A stretch of 64,000 nucleotides of DNA from Bradyrhizobium tropiciagri (lineage in GTDB: Bacteria > Pseudomonadota > Alphaproteobacteria > Rhizobiales > Xanthobacteraceae), in assembly GCF_018130505.1 (NCBI RefSeq), contig NZ_JAFCKH010000004.1, positions 434,001 through 498,000 of the forward strand, given 5' to 3'. Within the stretch, counting starts at the first letter, position 1, and each line of letters starts with the position of its first letter. Shown piece after piece: positions 55,201 to 62,613 of the stretch. Made by a program: the position numbers and the translations under genes. The notes below the pieces were generated by a model. The model ran no database searches. It saw only the letters and a program-made list of their open reading frames with translations, and was not told where the DNA came from.

Positions 55201-55310
55201 TGTTCGTGTCGCAGATCCTGACGCTGTACACGACGCCGGTGATCTACCTGTTGATCGACCGGCTGCGGCGGCGCTCCGCGCCGTCGGCCGTACCCGCGCC
55301 CGCGGAGTAA
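52209..55310 (+). CDS. mdtC: RND efflux inner-membrane pump (MdtC-like)
   Basis: A 1033-residue partner of the upstream pump. MSISEPFIRRPVGTTLLAIG opens it and SVGFVVDDAIVMIENMYRNL holds the Asp pair. ATG 52209 overlaps the preceding TGA by one base; a GTG three bases earlier is not needed. Two distinct RND subunits probably assemble as a heterotrimer, as MdtB2C does. Last gene of the operon. Confidence 0.9.
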   Translation: MSISEPFIRRPVGTTLLAIGLFLIGAVAYQFLPVSSVPNVDFPTIRVSASRPGADPSVMAATVAAPLERKLGTISGVDQITSTSSLGTTSIQVQFSIGRDIDRAARDVQAAINASLADLPSDLPSLPKFRKANPAAAPVFVLALTSKTISTSAMYDVADTVLAQRISQVPGVGEVTVSGADQPAVRIALNPVSLANAGIATDDVRLAIINANPLGPVGIFNGGRQSETLSINKQMRTAAEFRDIIIKSSNGNYVRLADVAEVEDSVRNSRSIAWFNKQPAVLMQITKQGDANVIDTVDRVRALIPELKKWIPAGVEISTLVDRTGTIRASVEDMQFTLLATVVLVMVVVFVFLRRMVPTIAAGVSVPLALAGTCAGMWLAGFSIDNLSLMALAISVGFVVDDAIVMIENMYRNLEQGMAPYPAAVEGAKQIGFTVLSISLSLIAAFTPLIFMDGVVGRLLREFSLTLVFAIAVSTVVSLTITPMICAHYIKEATSEHATWYDRAIEGTLSRIVAFYTATLRIVLGYPFLTLIVFFATIALTVTLYIKTPKGYFPTDDSGFVIGSTRASADISFQAMLGLQQRLADIVMADPAVAGIGSSVGSGGGPGGATSNRGTMFISLKPPEERGGLSTAQVIDRLRRNLFMVPGIRLFMFAAQDIRTGGRQSDSDYQYTLASTDLELLQKWAPIVAKRMETVEGITDVSSDRDPGGLQLNLVIDRKTASSLGVRVQDIDNALNNAFAQRQISIVYTQRNQYMVVLEIDPKFQSDPSNLERIYVAGAGDAQVPLSAVVHYQRGLSPLAVYHSGGFPSTTVSFNLLPDVPLEVATTNIQQAVNELHMPEGIRGSFDGNAGDFNKTSGRQPLLILGALVAMYIVLGVLYESLAHPITIISTLPSAGLGALLALQVTNTPLTVIAFVGIILLIGIVKKNGIMMVDFALEAERHQGLSSRDAIFEACRARFRPILMTTMAALFAGIPLVIATGPGTELRRPLGITIIGGLFVSQILTLYTTPVIYLLIDRLRRRSAPSAVPAPAE

Positions 55311-55566
55311 TCCGAAGCTCCATTCCGAAAATCGCTCGTCGATGCCCGGCAAAATGCCGCACCCCGCATCGGAGCGGAGGAAACGCGATTTTCGGCAAGC
55401 ACCAGAACGGCTTGTCGATCGTGCCGCGCCTCGCTGCGGTCCGACGTGGCAGGGGCGAATTGTTGTCGTCTTCACACTTTAGGTTGCAGTCAGGATGCTA
55501 GGCTCAGTTGCCGGCGATGCGCCGAGCGCGCTCCGCCAACTCGATGTCGTATTGCTGAAGGAGGCT

Positions 55567-56475
55567 ATGATGGCCAACGCACGGTATACGGTTCTCCGCG
55601 GTCAGTTTCGTATTCATCGCGCCGACGATCCGCGGCGAGGGCCGCAGCCGGACGGCGACACCATTCGCTTCGAGCCGGCCAGCCTCCAGCTCCTCGCCTC
55701 GTTGCCGCGCTTTTCCGCACGGCCGCCGGACATCAGGTCGAATGGCATCAACGTTCGCTACGAAGGCATCGATACGCTGGAAACGCACTTTGACGGGGCT
55801 CATCAGGCCGACACGTTCGCCTTCGGCGCCCGCGACAAGAATCTCGCGCTGCTCGGCTACACTCATGTCAAATTCTTCGGCGACGAGCCGAACATCGTGT
55901 CGTCGGTCGACGTCGACCCCTTGCCGGGATACGTGCTCGCCAATGGCATCGAGTCCAACGGCCGCTTGCTCGGACTGGTCTATGTCGGCGTAGCTCCGGC
56001 GGAAGATGGACAGCCGTTCTTTGTCGACGATGCGCGCCTCAACGACAGCGTGAACGCCATTCTGGTCCGCTCGGGCCTCGCCTATGTCGAACCCTATGAC
56101 ACGATGCCGATCGCTCTGATTGAGCGTTTGCGTGCCATCATCGCGCAGGCCAGGGGTAATGGTGGTGGAATGTTCGGCAGCGAAAGCGTCGGGGTTGGAA
56201 ATTCGGCTACGATCGCCTCGCTCGATGATGTCCAAACCCTGGTGATGTGGCCCAAATTGTTCAGGCGACTGGTCACCTATTTCCGTGAGGGCCACGACGG
56301 CTTGTCCGAATTCGACGGCTGGATACGCGAGGACCCGGTCAGGCGCGACGACACGTTGCGTCTTCCGAACGGCGAAAAGGCCAACATGCACGATACTTAT
56401 GAGATCTCCGGGGACCGGCTATCGCTTCGCTTCAACCCCGAGGCTCTGATCATTGCGCCCGATCCGCCCGTTTAG
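55567..56475 (+). CDS. SNase-like (thermonuclease-type) fold protein of unclear function
   Basis: A 302-residue protein with no signal peptide. Residues 35-90 resemble a staphylococcal-nuclease-like barrel: GDTIRFEP, then GINVRYEGIDTLETHFDG with an Arg and Glu where nucleases keep catalytic residues. The remaining about 200 residues have no recognised domain. AAGGAGG sits about 5 bases before ATG 55567; ATG 55570 is also possible. A nuclease function is a suggestion only; full active-site conservation could not be confirmed. Confidence 0.5.
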   Translation: MMANARYTVLRGQFRIHRADDPRRGPQPDGDTIRFEPASLQLLASLPRFSARPPDIRSNGINVRYEGIDTLETHFDGAHQADTFAFGARDKNLALLGYTHVKFFGDEPNIVSSVDVDPLPGYVLANGIESNGRLLGLVYVGVAPAEDGQPFFVDDARLNDSVNAILVRSGLAYVEPYDTMPIALIERLRAIIAQARGNGGGMFGSESVGVGNSATIASLDDVQTLVMWPKLFRRLVTYFREGHDGLSEFDGWIREDPVRRDDTLRLPNGEKANMHDTYEISGDRLSLRFNPEALIIAPDPPV

Positions 56476-56547
56476 CGAAAAGGCCCGAGCGAGGCCGGCC
56501 TCGTGTTTGTGTTGCTGATTTGGCCATTCACGGCGTATAGCCGTTGA

Positions 56548-57261
56548 ATGTCGAATCCTCTTGAAGCCCCCGATGTCGTGGCTGACTGCCCGCATTGCGG
56601 CAAGCCAGTGCCGCTCTGCATCTGCGACAGCGTCACGCCGATCGAAAGCCGCGTCCAGCTGCTGATCCTGCTGCATCCGCAGGAGCAGGACAGGGCGCTC
56701 GGTACCGCGCGGCTGACGGCGCAGCACTTCGAGAACGCGGTGGTCCGGATCGGCCTGTCCTGGCCCGGCCTTGCCAAGGCGCTCGGTCGGCCGGTGGCCG
56801 ACCCGTCGCGCTGGGCCGTGCTGTATCTCGGCTCGGCCAAGGTCGAGGACCTCGACACCGACGCCGAGATCGTCGCCATCAACCGCAAGGGCGAACTCGA
56901 GCCGAGCCAGCGCAGCATCCTCGGCCGCATCGAGGGCATCGTGCTGCTCGACGGCACCTGGAGCCAGGCCAAGGCGCTGTGGTGGCGCAATCCGTGGATG
57001 CTGAAGTGCCAGCGCGTCATCCTCGGCCCGAAGCGGCCCTCGCGCTACGGCCAGCTGCGCCGCGAACCGCGCCGCGACGGCCTGTCCACCATCGAGGCGG
57101 CGGCGGTGATGCTGGCCGGCCTGCAGAAGCGGCCGGATATCGCGGCGACCCTGAACGACAGTTTCGAGCGGATGCTGGCGCGCTTCCGCGAGGTGCAGGC
57201 CAAAATGCCCGAACTGGCGCCGAAGCCGAAAAAGCGGGATTTTCGCCGGCGCAGGCGTTAG
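56548..57261 (+). CDS. DTW-domain protein (tRNA aminocarboxypropyltransferase family)
   Basis: A 237-residue protein with an N-terminal zinc-type cluster CPHCGKPVPLCICD, then LLILLHPQEQDRALGTARL and the naming motif LDGTWSQAKALWWRNP. DTW proteins such as E. coli TapT (YfiP) transfer a 3-amino-3-carboxypropyl group from SAM to uridine in tRNA. Exact uridine position is unknown. The C-terminus is very basic (KPKKRDFRRRRR), fitting RNA binding. Confidence 0.8.
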   Translation: MSNPLEAPDVVADCPHCGKPVPLCICDSVTPIESRVQLLILLHPQEQDRALGTARLTAQHFENAVVRIGLSWPGLAKALGRPVADPSRWAVLYLGSAKVEDLDTDAEIVAINRKGELEPSQRSILGRIEGIVLLDGTWSQAKALWWRNPWMLKCQRVILGPKRPSRYGQLRREPRRDGLSTIEAAAVMLAGLQKRPDIAATLNDSFERMLARFREVQAKMPELAPKPKKRDFRRRRR

Positions 57262-57278
57262 CTGATTGGCAGGCCGTC

Positions 57279-58349
57279 TCAATCGAGCGGCTGCGCCGCC
57301 TTGGGTCTTTGCGCAAACGGCCGCAGCACCCACAGGGCGAAAGTGTGTGACCATCTGATCGCACGGTCATTGATCGGCTTGAAGGCGATGGCCGCGAGAA
57401 ACGCGAGCGCGATGATCAGCAGGTCGATCGATATCTTCCAGGCCAGACTGCTCGCGCTCCGCATCAGCGGCTCGCCGATGATGTTGTTGACCGGTCCATG
57501 GATCAGATAGAGCGGAAACGAAAGCTCACCGAGCCGGCGCGACAGCGGGCTTTCCAGCCAGCTCCGTACGGTGGGGTGCGCGATGCACCCGACCATGAAC
57601 GGAACCGCCCCGATGATCAGGCACTTGTCCATGTCGATCGGCAAGGCAACGGCGCAGACTCCGAACACGATCAGCACCAAAGCGAGGCGGCTGGGCAGGT
57701 GGTCCAGCCAGCCGCGATTGAAGCAGTCGGCGAGGACCGCGCCGATCATGAACATCGCGAGGTAGGGGCCGATCGTGGTGGCTGACCAAAACAGTGCCGC
57801 GGCTATGGCGCAGAACAGCACGATGCGAAACGGTACCGGCCTGAACGCCACGACCGAACCGAGCAGCAGGTAGGAGCCGAGCAGTTCCGGCCGCATCGTC
57901 CAGAGCGGCCCGATATAGCTCTCGGCGGGGATGTAGTCGAAGAAGACGTCGAACAGTCCGAACTTCAATAGATGCGTGATCGTCGGATCGAACGTCAGGA
58001 ACGGCGCGAACTTCGGCAACCGATCGCCCGAAAACCAGCCCGCCAGCATCGCGACGTGCACCACGGCGCAGGCCGCCAGAATGGGGATCGCGAGCCGGAC
58101 ATAGCGGCCGGCGGCGATCTCGGCCAGCTTTGCCAGATTGCCGTCGGCCAAATAGCGGAACGAGAGCGCGAAGCCCGAGACGAGGAAGAACACCTGCACC
58201 GCGAAAAAGCCGTTCAGGAGCACGAAGTAGCGCAACTGCTCGAAGCCGGGTGCCGGCGCGAGGCCACTGGCGAAGGCGTGATAGACCACCACGCTGACCG
58301 CGCCCCAGCCGCGAAGACCGTCGAGAAATCCTAATCGACTGCGCGCCAT
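57279..58349 (-). CDS. Acyltransferase family 3 membrane protein
   Basis: A 356-residue, ten-span protein. FLDGLRGWGAVSVVVYHAF carries the family R-G and catalytic His near residue 24, followed by FFAVQVFFLVSGFALSFRYL and GELSFPLYLIHGPVNNIIGE. Probably acetylates or acylates an envelope sugar. Convergent with the DTW gene. Unlike the copy at 14-15 kb, this one is intact. Confidence 0.82.
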   Translation of the reverse strand: MARSRLGFLDGLRGWGAVSVVVYHAFASGLAPAPGFEQLRYFVLLNGFFAVQVFFLVSGFALSFRYLADGNLAKLAEIAAGRYVRLAIPILAACAVVHVAMLAGWFSGDRLPKFAPFLTFDPTITHLLKFGLFDVFFDYIPAESYIGPLWTMRPELLGSYLLLGSVVAFRPVPFRIVLFCAIAAALFWSATTIGPYLAMFMIGAVLADCFNRGWLDHLPSRLALVLIVFGVCAVALPIDMDKCLIIGAVPFMVGCIAHPTVRSWLESPLSRRLGELSFPLYLIHGPVNNIIGEPLMRSASSLAWKISIDLLIIALAFLAAIAFKPINDRAIRWSHTFALWVLRPFAQRPKAAQPLD

Positions 58350-58553
58350 CCACTGCCCGGAAGAGGGGCGCCGGCAATGATCGGCGCCGTTTCCTGTCGA
58401 GTGTGAGGGGGCTTATCACCCTGTCCCGGACCCGACAATCGGACGGGTCGACGCGGCCGGATGTGGCTGAGGCGAAGCGGGTTTCGGAAGGGCAATGGTT
58501 GCGAGTTTCGGAACCCGGCGGCAAACTGCGTGAGAGGAGTTGCCTAGGCTCCC

Positions 58554-58584
58554 CCACGTGGCGGAGTCGTTACGCAACGGTCTG
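58554..58584 (+). repeat. Partial tRNA-Cys copy, candidate attachment site (left)
   Basis: CCACGTGGCGGAGTCGTTAC through ACGGTCTG matches 59974-60004 of the intact tRNA-Cys with one mismatch in 31 bases (58568 C versus G). Similarity falls off beyond an extra G in the anticodon loop. An 8-bp inverted repeat (CTGGCAAA at 58582, TTTGCCAG at 58599) straddles the end of the match, where a recombinase might act. Confidence 0.75.
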
Positions 58585-58618
58585 GCAAAGCAGACGGGTT
58601 TGCCAGCGAAAACAACGT

Positions 58619-58639
58619 GCGGTTCCGGAAAGGAACCGG
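58619..58639 (-). terminator. Hairpin after the DUF4145 gene
   Basis: CGGTTCC and GGAACCG pair perfectly around GGAAA, 26 bases past the DUF4145 stop on the minus strand. The T-run after it is weak, so it is only a possible terminator. Confidence 0.4.
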
Positions 58640-58664
58640 ATTTAGCCCTGTTGATCCTGCTGGA

Positions 58665-59411
58665 TTATTCGCCAGTTTCAGAATTCTGATCGGGCGGGGA
58701 CTTTTCCCGGATCGCGGCTGGCAATTCGAATGCCACGTGTAAGAAAACCCTAATAAACTCGACGAGCTGAATGGCACCATCTCGGTCACCTTTGAGCTCG
58801 TGCAGGGCATTGTTCCCGTCGAGCCGGAGCTTGTCAGCCCATTCCCGCAGGCCGCCGGTGATGATGCCTTTTTGGGCAAGCTCACTAATACGGCCAGCCA
58901 AATTGGCGCTGTTCCCACCCAGCTTTTTGGTCGCAACGTCGAGAACCGCGCGGCAACCGCCGATGATGAAGCTCGGTGTTTTGTTTTCGGAGAGCATCTT
59001 CTGCGCATCGACGAATGGTTCTCGGATCTCCTCGGGCCATGTTGGATGGGCAATCGGCTCTCGGCTCTGTGGGTAGGTTCTCACAATCAAGATGTTGTCG
59101 TTGGCCATCAGCCTAAAGTGCGAGTTCTGCGGATGGCGCGACACTTGAAGGGCTTCGTTCAAGAAATGCCGGAGCGTCCGGAAGATGATTAAGAGTGGCT
59201 CACCACAGAGCGGGCAGCGCGACAGCGCGCACCCCTCGACACTGTCGAGGGCTCCTTTCTGAGCTAGCACTGTCCCGGAAACGTTGCGCCATCTTGCGGG
59301 TTCGCTCGGATCCGGCTCCCGCTTAACTACTTCGCCAATTTGAGAGGCAGAAAAGTCGACGTAGTTTCCGCATTTTGGATCAGGGCAATAATGTTTAATC
59401 TGAAATAGCAT
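58665..59411 (-). CDS. DUF4145-domain protein with zinc-binding N-terminus
   Basis: A 248-residue protein starting MLFQIKHYCPDPKCGNYVDF. Cys pairs CPDPKC near residue 9 and CPLCGEP near 65 could form a zinc site. The C-terminal half (about 130-235) matches DUF4145: GGCRAVLDVATKKLGGN, ISELAQKGIITGGLREWADK and GNNALHELKGDRDGA. DUF4145 modules are common near or inside restriction and other defence genes, so an anti-phage role is plausible but not shown. It is the only full-length gene inside the candidate tRNA-Cys element. Confidence 0.75.
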   Translation of the reverse strand: MLFQIKHYCPDPKCGNYVDFSASQIGEVVKREPDPSEPARWRNVSGTVLAQKGALDSVEGCALSRCPLCGEPLLIIFRTLRHFLNEALQVSRHPQNSHFRLMANDNILIVRTYPQSREPIAHPTWPEEIREPFVDAQKMLSENKTPSFIIGGCRAVLDVATKKLGGNSANLAGRISELAQKGIITGGLREWADKLRLDGNNALHELKGDRDGAIQLVEFIRVFLHVAFELPAAIREKSPPDQNSETGE

Positions 59412-59505
59412 AACTAAGGCTCTGCAATGTGGGCGGGTACTTACATATGACGGTTTGTCGCTTGCGTCACAACTGTCTTCGGTTGGCCGGCGGTCCGGCC
59501 GGCGC

Positions 59506-59673
59506 TTACGCCTCGATCTCCTGCATCGCCACCCTGTGCGCGTAACGCTTCTTCGTCGCTGCCAGAGCCCGCTTCTCTGTCTGCTTCGCATCGCCTTTAT
59601 AGGCCTTCGATCGGTGGCCGGACAGGGCTCGGCCCTGGCCGTCGGTCAGCTCGGCTTCCTCGAGCTCTGTCAT
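59506..59673 (-). pseudogene. Possible integrase C-terminal remnant
   Basis: A 55-residue frame, MTELEEAELTDGQGRALSGH then RSKAYKGDAKQTEKRALAA and TKKRYAHRVAMQEIEA. The L-x-GHRS start and the basic K-R-x-A-H-R end resemble the C-terminus of some alphaproteobacterial tyrosine recombinases. No catalytic Arg or Tyr context is preserved around it, and the upstream frame is broken by a stop (TGA overlapping the ATG at 59673). It is best read as an integrase relic beside tRNA-Cys. Confidence 0.35.
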
Positions 59674-59971
59674 GCCGCCAGCGGGCAGTCGTCCAGCGTG
59701 AACGTCTCGCCGGCGGCGCGCTTCTCGTCCGATTGTTGCGGGAGGATTGTCGTCATCGCGCGGGCACGCGACGGCTCCTTCGTAAGCGCCTTTAGTCGCT
59801 GCCGGAGCGGCATCGGACGGGGGCTTGGGTGTGGTCCCAGCGCAATTGAGAACAGACCGGGCACACAGGTTTCAGAAGTGCCACGACTCCGCAGTTTCAG
59901 AACTAAACAATTTTCGGCGCGAGGAAGGTTGCCTAAGCGCTTGGAGGGCTATATCAATCGCCCGTCATTGG

Positions 59972-60045
59972 GGCCACGTGGCGGAGTGGTTACGCAACGG
60001 TCTGCAAAACCGTGTACACCAGTTCAATTCTGGTCGTGGCCTCCA
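59972..60045 (+). tRNA. tRNA-Cys (anticodon GCA)
   Basis: GGCCACG/CGTGGCC acceptor stem, D-arm GGCGGAGTGGTTACGC, anticodon stem ACGGT/ACCGT with loop CTGCAAA and anticodon GCA, T-arm CCAGTTCAATTCTGG, then U and encoded CCA. 74 nt. Confidence 0.95.
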
Positions 60046-60088
60046 TTCATCTCATCAAGCGCTTACGGCCATTCGATGAGACGCCGCT

Positions 60089-60271
60089 TCAGCATGCGGC
60101 ATACCAGCCTTCAGGAAACGGAATCAGCGGCCAGGGCGCCGTATTGTCGTTGGCAGCCCGCGGCGGCGGCTGGATACGGGGCGACGGCTGGGCCAAGAAA
60201 TCCTCCTGGGCAATGGGCGCGACCGCCGTTCGCACGGCGTCCAGCACCAGTTCAAATTCGACTTCGCTCAT
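60089..60271 (-). CDS. Small hypothetical protein, 60 residues
   Basis: MSEVEFELVLDAVRTAVAPI opens a short, Pro-rich protein ending IPFPEGWYAAC. No signal or membrane span. The conserved-looking end (PWPLIPFPEGW) suggests a real small family of the genus. An upstream in-frame ATG (60307) is less protein-like. Confidence 0.5.
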   Translation of the reverse strand: MSEVEFELVLDAVRTAVAPIAQEDFLAQPSPRIQPPPRAANDNTAPWPLIPFPEGWYAAC

Positions 60272-60557
60272 TGCGCTCTCCGAGGTTCGAGAGCGCCATG
60301 GTCGCAAAACGGTCTTCGGTCCGGATTGAGCGAATCGTTCGAATTTTATGAAAAGAACGATGGCGCCCGGCTTGGTTAATAAACGGCTGATACCTCCCGC
60401 GGAACCTAGGTCGGCGCGGTCGCACCAAATGTGAAGCAGATCACAATCTACGAAAAACCCACTCGCAATCTCGCCAGTATTCCTAACCGTTAAATATCGC
60501 AGGAATTTTAGGGAGACGTGACAACGAGAGCGGCGCGGCGTGTCCGCAATCGTCCGC

Positions 60558-61223
60558 TCAGGTCAGCTTGGCAAGGTCGTGCGGCAGCATCGCCTTGAAC
60601 TGGTCGAGCGAACGCCGCGCCTGCATCGGCGGCAGCGTGATCGCGTGGCGCACGGCGGCCGCGATCAGCGTCATGGTCAGCGCGGCGAAGGTCGCGAGCG
60701 CCGCGGCCGGCAGGTCCGGCGCAACCCGCCTGACGGCGTCCGCGAGCAGCCCGGCGAGGAAGGCGGTGTCCTCGGCGTCGAGCCGCTGCAGCGCGCGGTC
60801 GGCCTGGGTCGCCTGCCAGATGTCGCGCATCACGGGCTCGCGCATGAACATCTCGTAGTAGCTGTCGGTGATGCGGCACAGGGCAGGGTGCAGGTCGCGC
60901 ATCGTCTTCATCGTGGCGAGGTCGCGCGCGACGCAGCCGCGCCCCACTGCGTTGTAGCGTTCGGCCAGCGTGCCGACGATCGCCGCCTTGTCGGGAAAGT
61001 ATTGGTAGAGCGAGCCGAAGGCGATGCCGCTGCGCTCGACCACGTCGCTCATGCGGAACGCCTCGCTGCCCTTCTCGGCGATGATCTCGGCGGCGCAGGC
61101 GAGGATGCGCTCGAAGCGCTCGCGGCTGCGCCGCTGCATCGGTGCAAGCCGCGCCAGCCCCGATGCGGGCGGCGCGCCCGGGGGCGGCGCAGCAAGCGGC
61201 CCCGCGGCCTTTCGTCTCGCCAT
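60558..61223 (-). CDS. TetR-family transcriptional regulator
   Basis: A 221-residue repressor: Ala/Pro-rich start, then a TetR HTH (RILACAAEIIAEKGSEAFRM, DVVERSGIAFGSLYQYFPDK) near residues 38-80 and an all-helical ligand domain. It is divergent from the DUF1772 gene, and matching AATGCGA/TCGCATT half-sites lie between them, so it probably represses that gene and itself. The ligand is unknown. Confidence 0.88.
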   Translation of the reverse strand: MARRKAAGPLAAPPPGAPPASGLARLAPMQRRSRERFERILACAAEIIAEKGSEAFRMSDVVERSGIAFGSLYQYFPDKAAIVGTLAERYNAVGRGCVARDLATMKTMRDLHPALCRITDSYYEMFMREPVMRDIWQATQADRALQRLDAEDTAFLAGLLADAVRRVAPDLPAAALATFAALTMTLIAAAVRHAITLPPMQARRSLDQFKAMLPHDLAKLT

Positions 61224-61246
61224 CGCGCTCTCCGATTGACGTCTCT

Positions 61247-61293
61247 AATGCGAGAGATTATCGCATTTTATAAATACGAGCAACTCTCGCATT
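61247..61293. promoter_or_regulatory. Predicted TetR operator
   Basis: AATGCGA (61247-61253) and TCGCATT (61261-61267) are perfect inverted half-sites with a 7-base spacer. A third half-site lies at 61287-61293, and the longer AATGCGAGAG/CTCTCGCATT pair (61247-61256, 61284-61293) is also perfect. The block sits between the tetR start and the DUF1772 start, ideal for controlling both. Confidence 0.75.
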
Positions 61294-61303
61294 CGGAGGA
61301 AGC

Positions 61304-61789
61304 ATGCGCCAGCTCCTGATGTCCGCGCTGCTGTGGTTTGCCGCGATCGGCTGCGGCCTGCTTGCCGGGCTCTATTTCGCGTTCTCGGCCTTCATCATGA
61401 CCGCGCTCGGCCGGATCGGGCAGGCCGCCGGGATCTCGGCGATGAACGCGATCAATGTCGACATCGTCCGCTCGCTGTTCATGCCGTTGTTCTTCGGCAC
61501 GACGTTGGCATGCGCGGTGCTGGCGGCGCTGGCTTGCGTGCGGTGGCAGGAGCCCGGCGCGATCGCGGCGATCTGCGGCGGCGTTCTCTATGTCGTCGGG
61601 ATGTTCGTAGTGACTGTGATCTTCAACGTGCCGCTGAACAACCAGCTCGCCGCGCTCGACCCGGCGAGCAGCGCCGCGGCGCCGGTCTGGGTGCGCTATC
61701 TGTCCGACTGGACCTTCTGGAATCACGTGCGCACGATCGCCTGCACGCTGTCGGTCGCGCTCTTCATCGTCGCAATTGCCGCGCGCTAG
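61304..61789 (+). CDS. DUF1772 (anthrone oxygenase-like) membrane protein
   Basis: A 161-residue protein with four membrane spans and the pattern GLLAGLYFAFSAFIMTALGR, AMNAINVDIVRS, then VFNVPLNNQLAAL-like IFNVPLNNQLAAL. This is the DUF1772 family, sometimes named anthrone oxygenase-like after fungal enzymes; bacterial activity is unknown. GGAGGAAGC lies just before the ATG. Likely target of the divergent TetR. Confidence 0.8.
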   Translation: MRQLLMSALLWFAAIGCGLLAGLYFAFSAFIMTALGRIGQAAGISAMNAINVDIVRSLFMPLFFGTTLACAVLAALACVRWQEPGAIAAICGGVLYVVGMFVVTVIFNVPLNNQLAALDPASSAAAPVWVRYLSDWTFWNHVRTIACTLSVALFIVAIAAR

Positions 61790-61825
61790 CGATGGTCGAT
61801 GGTGATGTGTCGATGGGGCCAGAAC

Positions 61826-61900
61826 TGGCTCCCCGGGCTGGATTCGAACCAGCGACCATTCGATTAACAGTCGAATGCTCTACCGCTGAGCTACCGAGGA
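61826..61900 (-). tRNA. tRNA-Asn (anticodon GTT)
   Basis: Minus-strand TCCTCGG/CCGGGGA acceptor stem, anticodon stem TTCGA/TCGAA around CTGTTAA with GTT, T-arm GCTGGTTCGAATCCAGC, G discriminator and encoded CCA. 75 nt. Confidence 0.96.
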
Positions 61901-62284
61901 ATAGGCGAACTTCCGTTCGCGAGCGGGCAGCGTATAACAAAGCCTTTCGGCCTTGCAAAGAACCAAATGGCACCTCCCGCGAAACTTTAACAGGGACGGT
62001 AAAGCCTCTGTTGCAGCAGGGCTTGCCCGCTTGAAATCGCAGTATTTGCTGGTCCCGTCGGCTTTGCGGCCGGCTCCGTAAGACCCCCGGGGTGCCAAAT
62101 GGCGAGGCATTTGCGGGCGCTTGATTCCCCCCGTGATGGTGATCGCCGCCGGTCATGAGGGCGAGGACCGCCGATTCTCTCGATCACAAGCGCGTGGTTG
62201 GGTGTCGACAGGCCGGATCAGTCGCTAAATCGACTCAATAGCCGATGATCTTCTCATTCGCCGGGTCCTGAGAGGTGATTGTCC
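61901..62284. other. Gene-free stretch between tRNA-Asn and a small ORF
   Basis: About 384 bases. The part next to the tRNA presumably contains its promoter. No hairpin, repeat or plausible gene was identified. Confidence 0.4.
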
Positions 62285-62464
62285 ATGTCTGTGATCCCGT
62301 TCGACCTGTCGACACCGCAGCCGACACTGGTGCCATCGGATGCGCCCGAGATCAGCGACGACGAGTGCCTGCGCCGATTGGCGAAGGCCGTCGAGGATCA
62401 GGATTCGGGGCATCTCGACGAGGTGGCCCGGTTGATCGGCCGGCTCGCCGTCACGATCGAGTAA
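62285..62464 (+). CDS. Small soluble hypothetical protein, 59 residues
   Basis: MSVIPFDLSTPQPTLVPSDA followed by ISDDECLRRLAKAVEDQDSG and a helical end. GAGAGGTGA lies about 8 bases before the ATG, supporting translation. No recognised domain. Confidence 0.5.
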   Translation: MSVIPFDLSTPQPTLVPSDAPEISDDECLRRLAKAVEDQDSGHLDEVARLIGRLAVTIE

Positions 62465-62613
62465 GTCGGCCGAATATTCAGCCCCGTCCGGCGGCCGTGC
62501 AGTCGGTTTGCGCCTGCGAACGGCGTGTTGCGTTTTGACGGAGCATGCTCCAAAAGTGGCCCTGTTCTAGCTCCTCCAGCGGCGATGCCGCACGACTTGC
62601 AGGGTCTCAGCCA

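Larger units (their letters stand above)
58554..60045. mobile_element. Candidate small integrative element at tRNA-Cys
   Basis: Bounded by the partial tRNA-Cys copy on the left and the intact tRNA-Cys on the right, 1,420 bases apart between equivalent points. Inside are a DUF4145 gene and a short ORF that reads like an integrase tail. DNA here is visibly less GC-rich than the flanks. An intact integrase is missing, so it may be a decayed remnant. A simple truncated tandem tRNA copy is the main alternative. Confidence 0.5.

Noticed and set aside
52431-55475. Long minus-strand open frame (1014 codons)
   Set aside because: Mirror of mdtC; composition dominated by Arg, His, Asp and Gln with no domain.
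59455-60351. Plus-strand 298-codon frame across tRNA-Cys
   Set aside because: It would run through the tRNA gene, has no ribosome site and no protein-like composition.
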